Shown here piece after piece: positions 1 to 7,565 of a stretch of 20,822 bases of DNA (its first letter is position 1; each line of letters begins with the position of its first letter). The stretch comes from Balneolales bacterium. Lineage in GTDB: Bacteria > Bacteroidota > Rhodothermia > Balneolales > Natronogracilivirgulaceae. The translations under genes were made by a program, and so were the position numbers. The stretch is from contig SLLP01000118.1 in assembly GCA_007133995.1 (NCBI GenBank), positions 1 to 20,822 on the forward strand. The letters are read 5' to 3'. The notes below the pieces were generated by a model, which worked only from the letters and a program-made list of their open reading frames with translations, was not told the origin of the DNA and made no database searches.

Positions 1-523
1 GCGTGCGAAGCACCAGGTCGTGTGAAGGTTCCTGTTCATCCTTACGGATAAAAAAGGTGTCCTGCATATCCCTTGCGGGGTGCTCGGGCGGAAAATTGAG
101 GGCGGTGAAATTGTGGAAATCATCTTCGAGTTCCGGTCCGTCGGCGAAGGTAAAGCCAAGGCGGTAGAAGATGTTCTTGATCTCCTCGAGGGTCTGAGAG
201 AGAGGATGGCTGGATCCGGTCGGCAGGGGCGGCGGCGGAAGAGTGGGGTCATCGGTAGCGGCAACACGGGAAGACGATTCTGATGACCGTGCTGCTTTGG
301 CTTCTTCGAAGCGCGAGGTAGCCAGTTTTTTTAGCGCATTGAGCTCCTTGCCCAGCCAGGCACGATCTTCGGGTGCAGCTTTGCCTATGCCGGCCAGCAA
401 TTCCGTGATGATGCCTTTGCGTGACAGATAGGTAAGCCGGAATGATTCGATGGCCTGTTCAGAGTCCAGCGGATGAGAGGTGATATCCTTTTTTACTTTT
501 TCAATGTCAGCAGTGTTGGGCAT
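1..523 (-). CDS. pheS: Phenylalanine-tRNA ligase alpha subunit, N-terminal part (runs off the left edge)
   Basis: Charges tRNA-Phe in the cytoplasm as part of the alpha2beta2 PheST enzyme. Translating the minus strand from the ATG at 523 gives about 174 residues. They begin MPNTADIEKVKKDI, continue with a helical N-terminal arm containing the typical LTYLSRKGIITELLAGIGK, then a proline/serine-rich linker, then the start of the catalytic core, which reads HPLSQTLEEIKNIFYRLGF and FPPEHPARDMQDTFFI. These are strongly conserved PheS sequences. The rest, with class II motifs 2 and 3, lies outside the window. It follows rplT by 86 bases, but a hairpin terminator lies between them, so pheS may be uncoupled from the ribosomal genes or reached only by read-through. 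The linker looks longer than in compact PheS proteins. Confidence 0.95.
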   Translation of the reverse strand, partial: MPNTADIEKVKKDITSHPLDSEQAIESFRLTYLSRKGIITELLAGIGKAAPEDRAWLGKELNALKKLATSRFEEAKAARSSESSSRVAATDDPTLPPPPLPTGSSHPLSQTLEEIKNIFYRLGFTFADGPELEDDFHNFTALNFPPEHPARDMQDTFFIRKDEQEPSHDLVLRT

Positions 524-555
524 GGCCGTGTCCGGTCAATAAGTTAATCAAGCAT

Positions 556-594
556 AAAAAAACCGGCAGCATCAGGGAAGATACTGCCGGTTTT
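556..594 (-). terminator. Rho-independent terminator between rplT and pheS
   Basis: An 11-base arm at 559-569 (AAAACCGGCAG) pairs with 584-594 (CTGCCGGTTTT) around a 14-base loop. On the minus strand the hairpin is followed by seven T residues, the canonical form for ending the infC-rpmI-rplT transcript 16 bases past the rplT stop. The plus strand has only a short T run, so it is mainly a minus-strand terminator. It may instead work as an attenuator ahead of pheS; no alternative antiterminator stem or Phe-rich leader peptide was identified. Confidence 0.85.
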
Positions 595-609
595 GATACA
601 GAATCGGTT

Positions 610-963
610 TCAGGATTTCTTCTGTGCAGCTTCCACAACAGCGGTAAACGCCTGCGGATCGTGAACTGCCAGATCTGCAAGCACCTTTCTGTTGATCTCC
701 ATTTCATTGGCGTTCATAGCGCCCAAAAGTTTGGAGTAGGTGGTGCCATTGAGACGGGCAGCTGCATTGATACGTGTAATCCAGAGTTTTCTGAATTCTC
801 TTTTGCGGACTCTCCTGTCGCGGTACTGGTACTGAAGGGCTTTGTCCACTGCGTTTTTCGCGACAGTGTAGACCCTGCTTCTCGCACCCCAGTAGCCTTT
901 CGCCTGGTCCAGGACCTTTTTGCGACGGCGACGGGAAGCCACATTATTGGTCGATCGTGGCAT
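610..963 (-). CDS. rplT: 50S ribosomal protein L20
   Basis: Early-assembling large-subunit protein that binds 23S rRNA. The 117-residue product has the usual family length and begins MPRSTNNVASRRRRKKVLDQ. It contains the hallmark KGYWGARSRVYTVAKNAVDK and the C-terminal LWITRINAAARLNG, followed by the YSKLLGAMNANEMEINRKVL region. The basic N-terminal tail and globular C-terminal domain are both complete. It starts 30 bases after rpmI and ends just before a hairpin terminator, so it closes the infC-rpmI-rplT operon. L20 is the known autogenous repressor of this operon in E. coli and B. subtilis; whether that holds here was not tested. Confidence 0.98.
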   Translation of the reverse strand: MPRSTNNVASRRRRKKVLDQAKGYWGARSRVYTVAKNAVDKALQYQYRDRRVRKREFRKLWITRINAAARLNGTTYSKLLGAMNANEMEINRKVLADLAVHDPQAFTAVVEAAQKKS

Positions 964-993
964 TTTATCAGTAATTAATGGTGGTTAAAAAAA

Positions 994-1191
994 TCATACA
1001 TTGGGAAGCAATTTACGAATACGGGGCAAATCGGTTTTTGAAACCAAAGTAGCCGTACGCAGATTTCGCTTCCTCTTGGGCGATTTTTTAGTAAGTATGT
1101 GACTGGCGTACGCTTTTTTGCGTTTCAATTTGCCAGTGGCAGTAGTCTTGAAACGCTTTTTGGCGCCGCTGATGGTTTTCATTTTAGGCAT
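994..1191 (-). CDS. rpmI: 50S ribosomal protein L35
   Basis: Small basic large-subunit protein of 65 residues, starting MPKMKTISGAKKRFKTTATG and including the typical SHILTKKSPKRKRNLR region. The ATG at 1191 is chosen over an in-frame start 33 bases further upstream because the family nearly always begins MPKxKT and the extra residues (MQNFNQFFRLI) have no family counterpart. The ribosome-binding site is weak (AGG about 7 bases upstream). The 143-base gap to infC holds a possible regulatory hairpin, described separately. Confidence 0.97.
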   Translation of the reverse strand: MPKMKTISGAKKRFKTTATGKLKRKKAYASHILTKKSPKRKRNLRTATLVSKTDLPRIRKLLPNV

Positions 1192-1334
1192 AATTAACCT
1201 GAAAAATTGGTTAAAATTTTGCAAGTCTTTAATTTAAAAAAAAAGCTGATCAGCAACAACTTTTTACGTGCTGTCGGGAATTGTAATCTGGGCAGCATCT
1301 CTGAGAAACCAGAGGCGGATCGAAGGGGCATCGG
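1192..1334 (-). promoter_or_regulatory. infC-rpmI intergenic region with a U-tailed hairpin; candidate L20/L35 control region
   Basis: This 143-base gap is long for an infC-rpmI spacer. On the minus strand it carries a foldable element: 1257-1265 (AAAAAGTTG) can pair with 1240-1248 (CAGCTTTTT) as a 9-bp stem with one G-U pair around an 8-base loop. The stem runs into a 9-base T tract at 1236-1244. The same place contains a perfect 10-bp palindrome, GCTGATCAGC (1245-1254). It resembles a weak terminator or attenuator, or part of the structured RNA that L20 binds before rpmI in E. coli. The stem is A-U rich and may be inefficient. The regulatory role is inferred from position. Confidence 0.35.
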
Positions 1335-1895
1335 TCAGGAACCTGATCCGGGTCCCTTGGCAGGTGAAAGCACCATGGACATTCGCTTGCCCTCCAATTT
1401 GGCCGGTGTCTCCACCTTGCCAAGATCCTCCAGGTCGGTTACAAGCCTGTCGAGCAGTTTTTTACCCTGGTCACTGTAAATAATGTCACGTCCCTTAAAC
1501 TGGACAGTAGCCTTTACCTTGTTGCCATCTTTCAGAAATCCTTCAGCGTGACGTTTCTTGAACTCGTAGTCATGGTCATCGGTCTGCGGCCTGAAACGCA
1601 ACTCCTTTAGCACGATGACATGCTGCTTCTTTTTCGCCTCCTTCTCTTTTTTCTTCTTCTCGAAAAGGTATTTGCCATGATCCATAATTTTACAAACGGG
1701 CGGATTCGCATTGGATGCAACTTCCACCAGGTCCATGTTCTGGCTGTAAGCCATCTCAATGGCCTCCTTTACCGGCAGAATAGCGTGCTCGTTATCGGGT
1801 TTGATAACCCTGACTACATCAGCCCGTATACCCTCATTCACTCGTTCTTTTGGCACCGACTTGCGAACGGGATTGCTTTTGAATCGTTTTCCGAT
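1335..1895 (-). CDS. infC: Translation initiation factor IF-3, probable ATC start codon
   Basis: Binds the 30S subunit and proofreads start-codon selection. The 186-residue product reads IGKRFKSNPVRKSVPKERVN, then GIRADVVRVI. It has the N-domain segment MAYSQNMDLVEVASNANPPV, then CKIMDHGKYLFEKKKKEKE, and the C-domain with KELRFRPQTDDHDYEFK and the final RMSMVLSP. The length is normal for IF-3. No ATG exists in frame upstream of the conserved RVNEGIRA. The nearest conventional start, a GTG at 1856, has no Shine-Dalgarno site and would cut off the usual basic N-terminal tail. An ATC at 1895-1893 sits 8 bases after AAAGGAG, an ideal position. infC is known for AUU/AUC/AUA starts that allow autoregulation by IF-3. 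Confidence 0.93.
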   Translation of the reverse strand: MGKRFKSNPVRKSVPKERVNEGIRADVVRVIKPDNEHAILPVKEAIEMAYSQNMDLVEVASNANPPVCKIMDHGKYLFEKKKKEKEAKKKQHVIVLKELRFRPQTDDHDYEFKKRHAEGFLKDGNKVKATVQFKGRDIIYSDQGKKLLDRLVTDLEDLGKVETPAKLEGKRMSMVLSPAKGPGSGS

Positions 1896-1903
1896 GGTTT
1901 TTT

Positions 1904-1910
1904 CTCCTTT
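1904..1910 (-). promoter_or_regulatory. Strong Shine-Dalgarno site deciding the infC ATC start
   Basis: On the minus strand AAAGGAG (1910-1904) is followed by 8 bases and then ATC (1895-1893). It is one of the clearest ribosome-binding sites in the window, and no other start codon is suitably spaced from it. Confidence 0.75.
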
Positions 1911-1997
1911 GTTTTGTTTATAAAAAATGTGAAGTGGTGCTGTTTATGACCAGGTTTGCGTCATATCATGGCAGTCGGGCGATCGGCAACAGAACGA

Positions 1998-3959
1998 TTA
2001 TTCTGCATCCGGAAGCGCCTTCTTGTCCACTTCACTCTTTATTATCGAAAGAAATTTTGAAAAATTAAAGCTTCCAATATCACCTTTTTTGTGCTTTCGC
2101 ACAGAAACAGTCTGATTTTGCTTCTCTTTCTCACCTACTATTAACATGTAGGGGATTTTAGACGTTTCCGCATTGCGGATTTTTGCCCCGATTTGTTCAC
2201 CCCGGAGATCGGAATTGACCCGTATTCCGGCTTCAGCAAGCTGTTGGCGGTACGATTCCGCCAGATCATTGAACTGATCCGACACCGGAATGACAACGGC
2301 CTGCTGCGGGCTCAGCCACAACGGGAAATTACCAGCAAAATGTTCAATCAGGATACTGGTGAACCGCTCCATGGAACCGAACGGAGCTCTGTGGATGATG
2401 ACCGGCCGGTGCTTCTGATTATCCGCTCCCACATAGGTAAGATTGAATCGCTCGGGCATCACGTAATCAACCTGAACGGTTCCCAGTTGCCATTTTCTGC
2501 CAAGCGCATCATGGATTATGAAATCAATTTTGGGTCCGTAGAAGCTCGCCTCCCCTACCGCGATCCGGTATTGCAGCTCCATTTCATCGGCAGCCTCTTT
2601 GATTTCCTTCTGGGCGCGGTCCCACAGAGTCCGCTCTCCGCCAAATTTCTCATCATCATCATCACGGAAGGAAAGGCGGATATCTACGGGCATATTGAAG
2701 GTTGAAAATACAAATTGCGTTAGATCGATACAGTTTATGATCTCATCCTTAAGCTGGTCGTTAGTGCAATAGATGTGGGCATCGTCCTGTGTGAAGCCGC
2801 GAACTCTTGAGAGTCCGTTCAGTTCACCGGACTGCTCATAGCGGTACACGGTGCCGAATTCGGCCAGGCGCACCGGCAGATCACGATAGCTGTGCATTTC
2901 ATTATCGTAAATGCGGTGATGGTGCGGACAATTCATCGGTTTGAGCAGGTACCCCTCGTCGTCAATCTGCATGGGTGCGAATTGTGAGTCCTTGTAGTAG
3001 GGATAGTGTCCGGAGGTGCGATAAAGCTCCAGGTTTCCGATGTGCGGAGTGATGACTTCCTGGTAGCCGCGCCGGAGTTGCTCCTCGCGAAGGAACCCCT
3101 CCAGGGTGCGGCGCAATGTCGTACCTTTGGGCAGCCACATGGGCAGGCCGCTGCCGACCATCCTGTCGATCATATAAATGCCGAGCTGTGGACCCAGTTT
3201 CTTGTGATCCCTCTTTTTTGCTTCCTCAAGCTGGTTAAGAAAAGCGTCCAACATGCTTTTTTTCGGGAAGCTGATGCCATAGATCCGGGTGAGCTGCTTG
3301 CTTTTGACATCACCGCGCCAGTAGGCGCCGGCCGTATTCAGCAATTTGATTGCCTTTATGGCACCAGTATCCGGGATGTGCGGACCGCGGCACAGATCGG
3401 TGAAATTGCCCTGCTTGTAAAAACTGATCGTTCCGTCTTCGAGGCCATCCAGCAGGTCAAGCTTGTAGGGATCTTTCTTTTTCCTGTAATGGTCAACCGC
3501 TTCATCCTTGGGTATTTCAAAACGCTCAAAACGGTTCTTTTGCCGCGCCAGTTCGTGCATCTTTTCTTCGATGGCAGGCAGATCCTCGCTTCCAACGGCC
3601 TTGTCCCCGAAATCGATGTCGTAGTAGAATCCCTGCTCGATTGGCGGACCTATACCGAGTTTCACACCCGGATAGAGTGCTTCAACCGCTTCCGCCAGCA
3701 CATGAGCAGAGGAGTGCCAAAAGGCCATTTTCCCGTCGTCGTCATCCCACGTATTGATGGTGATCTTGCCGCCGGATGTTAGCGGGCGATGCAGATCCAG
3801 TACTATATTATCGAGCGTAATGCTCAGTGCTTCACGAGCGAGGCGGCCGGAGATGCTTCTGGCTATATCAAAACCGGTGACACCGGCATCGTAAGTTTTG
3901 GTGCTGCCGTCGGGAAAGATAAAGGTCAACTTCTGAGTGCTGCTTTTTTGCTCTGACAT
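1998..3959 (-). CDS. thrS: Threonine-tRNA ligase
   Basis: Cytoplasmic class II synthetase charging tRNA-Thr. The 653-residue product is full length. It has an N-terminal TGS domain (about residues 10-70), the editing domain with HSSAHVLAEAVEALYP, and then the catalytic core with MWLPKGTTLRRTLEGFLREE. The zinc-binding LLKPMNCPHHHRIYDNEMHS carries the Cys and first His ligands. Motif 2 is VYRYEQSGELNGLSRVRGFT and motif 3 is HRAPFGSMERFTSILIEHF. A C-terminal anticodon-binding domain (from about VVIPVSDQFN) closes it. It starts at ATG 3959. The next gene, infC, begins 102 bases downstream, the common thrS-infC-rpmI-rplT order. A 183-base gap separates it from ychF, so it probably has its own promoter. 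Confidence 0.98.
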   Translation of the reverse strand: MSEQKSSTQKLTFIFPDGSTKTYDAGVTGFDIARSISGRLAREALSITLDNIVLDLHRPLTSGGKITINTWDDDDGKMAFWHSSAHVLAEAVEALYPGVKLGIGPPIEQGFYYDIDFGDKAVGSEDLPAIEEKMHELARQKNRFERFEIPKDEAVDHYRKKKDPYKLDLLDGLEDGTISFYKQGNFTDLCRGPHIPDTGAIKAIKLLNTAGAYWRGDVKSKQLTRIYGISFPKKSMLDAFLNQLEEAKKRDHKKLGPQLGIYMIDRMVGSGLPMWLPKGTTLRRTLEGFLREEQLRRGYQEVITPHIGNLELYRTSGHYPYYKDSQFAPMQIDDEGYLLKPMNCPHHHRIYDNEMHSYRDLPVRLAEFGTVYRYEQSGELNGLSRVRGFTQDDAHIYCTNDQLKDEIINCIDLTQFVFSTFNMPVDIRLSFRDDDDEKFGGERTLWDRAQKEIKEAADEMELQYRIAVGEASFYGPKIDFIIHDALGRKWQLGTVQVDYVMPERFNLTYVGADNQKHRPVIIHRAPFGSMERFTSILIEHFAGNFPLWLSPQQAVVIPVSDQFNDLAESYRQQLAEAGIRVNSDLRGEQIGAKIRNAETSKIPYMLIVGEKEKQNQTVSVRKHKKGDIGSFNFSKFLSIIKSEVDKKALPDAE

Positions 3960-4142
3960 GAATTCGGTTACCGTTTAGCGGTTGCTTCTGAAAAATGGAA
4001 AATCATAATAATATACGGTTTGATGCAACGAAATTCTTGCCTTGTGATTTTGATTTCCTGAGACCGTCATTTTTTTGTAGTTGGATGCTGCGGAAAACTG
4101 CCGTATCTGCAACGTTGAGGCAACCGGCATTATACCCCACCA
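3960..4142 (-). promoter_or_regulatory. ychF-thrS intergenic region, probable thrS promoter region
   Basis: This 183-base AT-rich gap is the likely promoter region for thrS. It contains an AT-rich stretch around 4000-4020 and a short ACCG/CGGT inverted repeat next to the thrS start (about 3969-3981). No convincing -35/-10 pair, T-box or threonine-rich leader peptide was seen. Confidence 0.3.
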
Positions 4143-5243
4143 TCATACATTGAAGCGGAATAGCATGACATCGCCGTCCTTGACGGTGTACCCACGACCC
4201 TCGGATCGCATTTTCCCGGCTTCCCTGGCAGCGGCTTCTGATTTGAGCTCGTCAAAGTCATGGTAGGCAATGGTTTCGGCCCTTATAAAACCCCGTTCAA
4301 AATCGGAATGGATGACGCCGGCAGCCTGCGGCGCCTTGGTCCCCTCTCGAACGGTCCAGGCACGGACCTCTTTCGGTCCTACGGTAAAGAAGGTGATGAG
4401 TCCGAGCTTGAGATAGGCTGCCGATATGAGCCGGTTTAGGCCCGACTCCTCGAGCCCTATGGAGTCCAGGAAGTCGCGCTTCTCCTTTTCATCCAGTTCG
4501 GCTATCTCGGCCTCAATCTTGGCACACGCCACAATGGTTTCGGCGCCCTCTCTTACCGCATGTTCCCGGACTGACATGACGTGCTGGTTACCTTCACCAT
4601 CAGGCAGGTCGCTTTCATCCACATTACAGAGATAGATCACTTTTTTGGCAGTGAGCATGAACAGCTCACTGAATGCAGGATGGGAGGGGTCCCAGTCACT
4701 GTAGGATCGCACCGGCTTACCTTGTTCAATGTGTGCACGCAGGTTGGCAAGTACATGCAGGTGGTTCATCAGGGTTTTATCGCCCGACTTGGCCATCTTG
4801 CGGACACGCTCTTCCTTTCGTTCCAGTGTCTCCAGATCCTTGAACATCAGTTCGGTCTCGATTATGCCGATGTCACGAATCGGGTCGATGCTGCCTTCCA
4901 CATGGATCACGTCTTCATCCTGAAAACATCGAACCACGTGTATGATCAGATCTACTTCCCGGATATGAGACAAAAAGGCATTGCCCTTTCCCTTGCCCTC
5001 GGATGCACCCTTGACCAGTCCGGCGATATCGACAAATGCAATGGTGGTGGGAGTAACGGTTTTGGGCTTCACCAGGTCGGCCAGACGATCGAGGCGGCTG
5101 TCCGGCACGGGCACGATGCCAATATTGGGATCGATGGTGCAGAACGGGAAATTGGCGGCTTCGGCGCCTGCGTTGCTAAGGGCATTGAACAAGCTGGATT
5201 TCCCGACATTGGGCAATCCGACAATTCCACATGTAAGACTCAT
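4143..5243 (-). CDS. ychF: Obg-like ATPase, redox-regulated YchF
   Basis: Universally conserved P-loop ATPase of the TRAFAC class that associates with ribosomes. The 366-residue protein has the usual length. It starts MSLTCGIVGLPNVGKSSLFN, so the P-loop GLPNVGKSS is at 9-17. The Walker B/G3 motif is VDIAGLVKGASEGKGKGN, and the G4 position reads NVDE in place of the GTPase NKxD, the signature of the ATP-preferring YchF family. A coiled-coil insertion (MFKDLETLERKEERVRKMAK) and a C-terminal TGS domain (TFFTVGPKEVRAWTVREG, DFERGFIRAETI) follow. It begins 27 bases after the phosphoesterase gene, so the two are probably cotranscribed. Confidence 0.97.
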   Translation of the reverse strand: MSLTCGIVGLPNVGKSSLFNALSNAGAEAANFPFCTIDPNIGIVPVPDSRLDRLADLVKPKTVTPTTIAFVDIAGLVKGASEGKGKGNAFLSHIREVDLIIHVVRCFQDEDVIHVEGSIDPIRDIGIIETELMFKDLETLERKEERVRKMAKSGDKTLMNHLHVLANLRAHIEQGKPVRSYSDWDPSHPAFSELFMLTAKKVIYLCNVDESDLPDGEGNQHVMSVREHAVREGAETIVACAKIEAEIAELDEKEKRDFLDSIGLEESGLNRLISAAYLKLGLITFFTVGPKEVRAWTVREGTKAPQAAGVIHSDFERGFIRAETIAYHDFDELKSEAAAREAGKMRSEGRGYTVKDGDVMLFRFNV

Positions 5244-5270
5244 ATATCGTGTTGCAGATGATGGTGTATT

Positions 5271-5930
5271 TTAATCCAGATTGACCTGGGTGATGATGGT
5301 TTTTTCAGGCAGCAGCAGAGCCGTGAGCGTTCCGTATGCTCCGCCCTGGAAGACGCAACCGGTATCGATGGCAATCTTCCGCTCTTCAATCAGCGGCTTC
5401 GTCACAGGAGTATGTCCGAATACAACGGTTTTTTCCCAGAGCACGGGCCGGTGCACGTGCCTTCGCTCCCATAGTGCGGTATGTTCGATATCCGGATCGG
5501 ACAGTTGCTCGTCAACGGGCCGCTTCGGATCGAGTCCGGCGTGGATGAATAGATACTCCGGAGTGTTCAGCCAGAGCCGGGTTTCGCAGAAAAATCGGAG
5601 ATGATCGGCAGGGATTTCTTCCGGTGTATTGGTATCGTAGGAATCGAGTGTCTCCATTCCGCCATTCATCAGCCAGAATGTCCGGTTGCCGGTTTCAACG
5701 GCTTCCATGAGCATGCTTTCATGGTTACCGCGTAAAAAGACACACCGATGACTGCGGGCGAACTCACGCACATGATCAACCACGCCCCGGGAATCGGGTC
5801 CGCGATCGATGTAATCCCCGATGAAGATATGAGAGCGGTCGCTATACGGCGTGACCTTTCCGAGAAGTGCGTCAAGGGATTTGGCGCACCCGTGGATGTC
5901 ACCGATAACGATGTATTTTTCGGAATTCAT
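5271..5930 (-). CDS. PPP-family metallophosphoesterase (protein phosphatase or ApaH-like)
   Basis: Dinuclear-metal phosphoesterase of 219 residues. All PPP signature blocks are present: GDIHG at 10-14, GDYIDRGPDS at 38-47, RGNHE at 67-71, and the later histidines in FIHAGLDP and VFGHTPV. The family includes bacterial Ser/Thr protein phosphatases and symmetrical Ap4A hydrolases, and the substrate cannot be decided from motifs. There is no signal peptide, so it should be cytoplasmic. It lies 42 bases after nusB and 27 bases before ychF in the same direction, suggesting one transcript nusB-phosphoesterase-ychF. Confidence 0.9.
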   Translation of the reverse strand: MNSEKYIVIGDIHGCAKSLDALLGKVTPYSDRSHIFIGDYIDRGPDSRGVVDHVREFARSHRCVFLRGNHESMLMEAVETGNRTFWLMNGGMETLDSYDTNTPEEIPADHLRFFCETRLWLNTPEYLFIHAGLDPKRPVDEQLSDPDIEHTALWERRHVHRPVLWEKTVVFGHTPVTKPLIEERKIAIDTGCVFQGGAYGTLTALLLPEKTIITQVNLD

Positions 5931-5972
5931 GGAGTGAATTTCTGGAGCACGATTTCGATAGTCAGTGAATTC

Positions 5973-6620
5973 CTATGTGTTTCTTTTCTTTCCGGGTCGT
6001 TTGATGCGGCGTTTTTTCTGTGTTTTTTGCTCGCTATCTTCGGTTTTGTCAGCCGGTTTCAACGGTATGGGCTGTACCGGACCCTCCGATTCACGAGGCG
6101 CGGTCCCATCCTCTCTGGTAATGGCGTCATCCTCCATCTTATCATTTTCGCCTCTTTTCTGGCGGGCAGGCAGGTCCACAAGTCCGCGTCCTTCTTTTTT
6201 CAATTCTCCTTTTTCATGCAGGGAGAGCACCACGGCATCCAGAATGCCATTGACAAAGCGGCCGGACCGTGCCGTGGAGAACTTCTTTGCGATTTCAATG
6301 GCTTCGTTGATGGTTACCTTGGTGGGAATATCCTCGAAGGTGAGTATCTCCGTGATCGCCATTTGCAGGATGATGCGATCAACCATGGCCAGGCGGTCTA
6401 ATTCCCAATTGGCGATGTGCCCCTGGATGATCTCGTCGGACCTCTCGCGATGGTCGAACGTCCGAAGGAACAGTCGTTCGGCAAAATCCCGCCCGAATGT
6501 ATCATCGTGGAACTCGGGTTTTACAATGGTTTGAAGAACATGTTCAAGGGTTTGATCACCGATAAACAGCGCGTAAATGGCCTGCATAACGGTTTCCCGG
6601 ATTTTTCGCCTGTTGGACAT
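5973..6620 (-). CDS. nusB: Transcription antitermination factor NusB with a charged C-terminal extension
   Basis: RNA-binding factor that acts with NusE/S10 at boxA sites in rRNA antitermination. The first 140 or so residues match NusB: RRKIRETVMQAIYALFIGD at the start, then DRLAMVDRIILQMAITEIL, then EDIPTKVTINEAIEIAKKFS and GRFVNGILDAVV at the end of the fold. The protein totals 215 residues, well above the usual 130-160. The excess is a hydrophilic tail that is first mixed-charge (RGENDKMEDDAITREDG) and ends very basic (QKKRRIKRPGKKRNT). The tail is probably disordered and may add RNA affinity. The ATG at 6620 lies in a 60-base gap after cysM. Confidence 0.93.
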   Translation of the reverse strand: MSNRRKIRETVMQAIYALFIGDQTLEHVLQTIVKPEFHDDTFGRDFAERLFLRTFDHRERSDEIIQGHIANWELDRLAMVDRIILQMAITEILTFEDIPTKVTINEAIEIAKKFSTARSGRFVNGILDAVVLSLHEKGELKKEGRGLVDLPARQKRGENDKMEDDAITREDGTAPRESEGPVQPIPLKPADKTEDSEQKTQKKRRIKRPGKKRNT

Positions 6621-6680
6621 AGGGAAATCTATAACTGCTGATATAGTAACAAACTTACAAAGATAAGGAAATTAAAAGAT

Positions 6681-7565
6681 CTATTCATCATCGAACAGGG
6701 GGGAGCTGAGATACCGGTCACCGATGTCGCATGTGATGCAGACGATCAGTCCGCTCTTCAATTCACGGGCCATCCGCACGGCCGCCGAAAGGCAGCCGCC
6801 GCTGCTCATCCCGGCGAAAATGCCCTCTTCGCGGGCCATCCGTCGGGTCATCTGTGTGGATTCCTCCTGACTCACATCTATGGTGCGGTCCACGCGATCC
6901 GCTTCAAAAATCTCCGGCAGAAACTCGGGCGACCAGCGCCGGATGCCGGGTATTTGCGAACCGTCGGTCGGCTGCACGCCCACGATCTGCACATACGGGC
7001 TCTGCTCTTTCAGGTATCGCGATACCCCCATGATGGTGCCGGTGGTACCCATTGACGAAACAAAATGGGTGATCTTTCCGCCCGTATCCCTCCAGATCTC
7101 CGGACCGGTGGTGCGGTAGTGCATCCGGTAGTTGTCCGGGTTGCCAAACTGGTTTAGCAGATAGTATTCTCCGGTTGCCGCCATTTCCTCAGCGACAGTG
7201 CGCGAATATTCGATAGTGCCTTCGGCCTTGGTGAGGATCACCTCAGCACCGTAGGCGCGCATGGTCTGGATACGCTCCTGGGTGGAGTTTTCCGGCATGA
7301 TGAGGGTCATGTGCAGGTTTTTGAGCCGGGCGATCATTGCCAGGGCAATGCCGGTATTGCCGCTGGTGGCTTCGATCAGTTTGTCACCGGGTTTGATGTC
7401 ACCCCGTTTGAGCGCCGCCGAAATCATACCATAGGCTGCCCGGTCTTTCACACTGCCGCCGGGGTTCCGGCCTTCCAGTTTGCAGTAAATGGTCACGCCC
7501 GGTGATTCGGGTATGTGCTGCAGACGGACAATGGGGGTGTTGCCAATCAGATCTTCGAGTATCAT
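6681..7565 (-). CDS. cysM: Cysteine synthase B (PLP-dependent O-acetylserine sulfhydrylase)
   Basis: Makes cysteine from O-acetylserine and sulfide or thiosulfate. The 294-residue enzyme starts MILEDLIGNTPIVRL. The PLP lysine is K40 in NPGGSVKDRAA, the substrate loop is TSGNTG (67-72), and the phosphate-cradle loop is GTTGTIMGVSRYL. The ATG at 7565 is used because an in-frame extension to 7670 reads cysE sequence in another frame and has no family match. Length and sequence favour CysM over CysK, but this split is hard to settle by eye. The start overlaps the cysE stop as ATGA, so the two enzymes of cysteine synthesis are translationally coupled. Confidence 0.92.
   Translation of the reverse strand: MILEDLIGNTPIVRLQHIPESPGVTIYCKLEGRNPGGSVKDRAAYGMISAALKRGDIKPGDKLIEATSGNTGIALAMIARLKNLHMTLIMPENSTQERIQTMRAYGAEVILTKAEGTIEYSRTVAEEMAATGEYYLLNQFGNPDNYRMHYRTTGPEIWRDTGGKITHFVSSMGTTGTIMGVSRYLKEQSPYVQIVGVQPTDGSQIPGIRRWSPEFLPEIFEADRVDRTIDVSQEESTQMTRRMAREEGIFAGMSSGGCLSAAVRMARELKSGLIVCITCDIGDRYLSSPLFDDE

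Noticed and set aside
1335..1856. infC start at GTG 1856
   Set aside because: No Shine-Dalgarno site and it cuts off a typical basic IF-3 N-terminus; the ATC at 1895 is better placed.
3006..3782. 258-codon open frame on the plus strand opposite thrS
   Set aside because: Antisense to conserved thrS catalytic and editing sequence, with no recognisable protein features.
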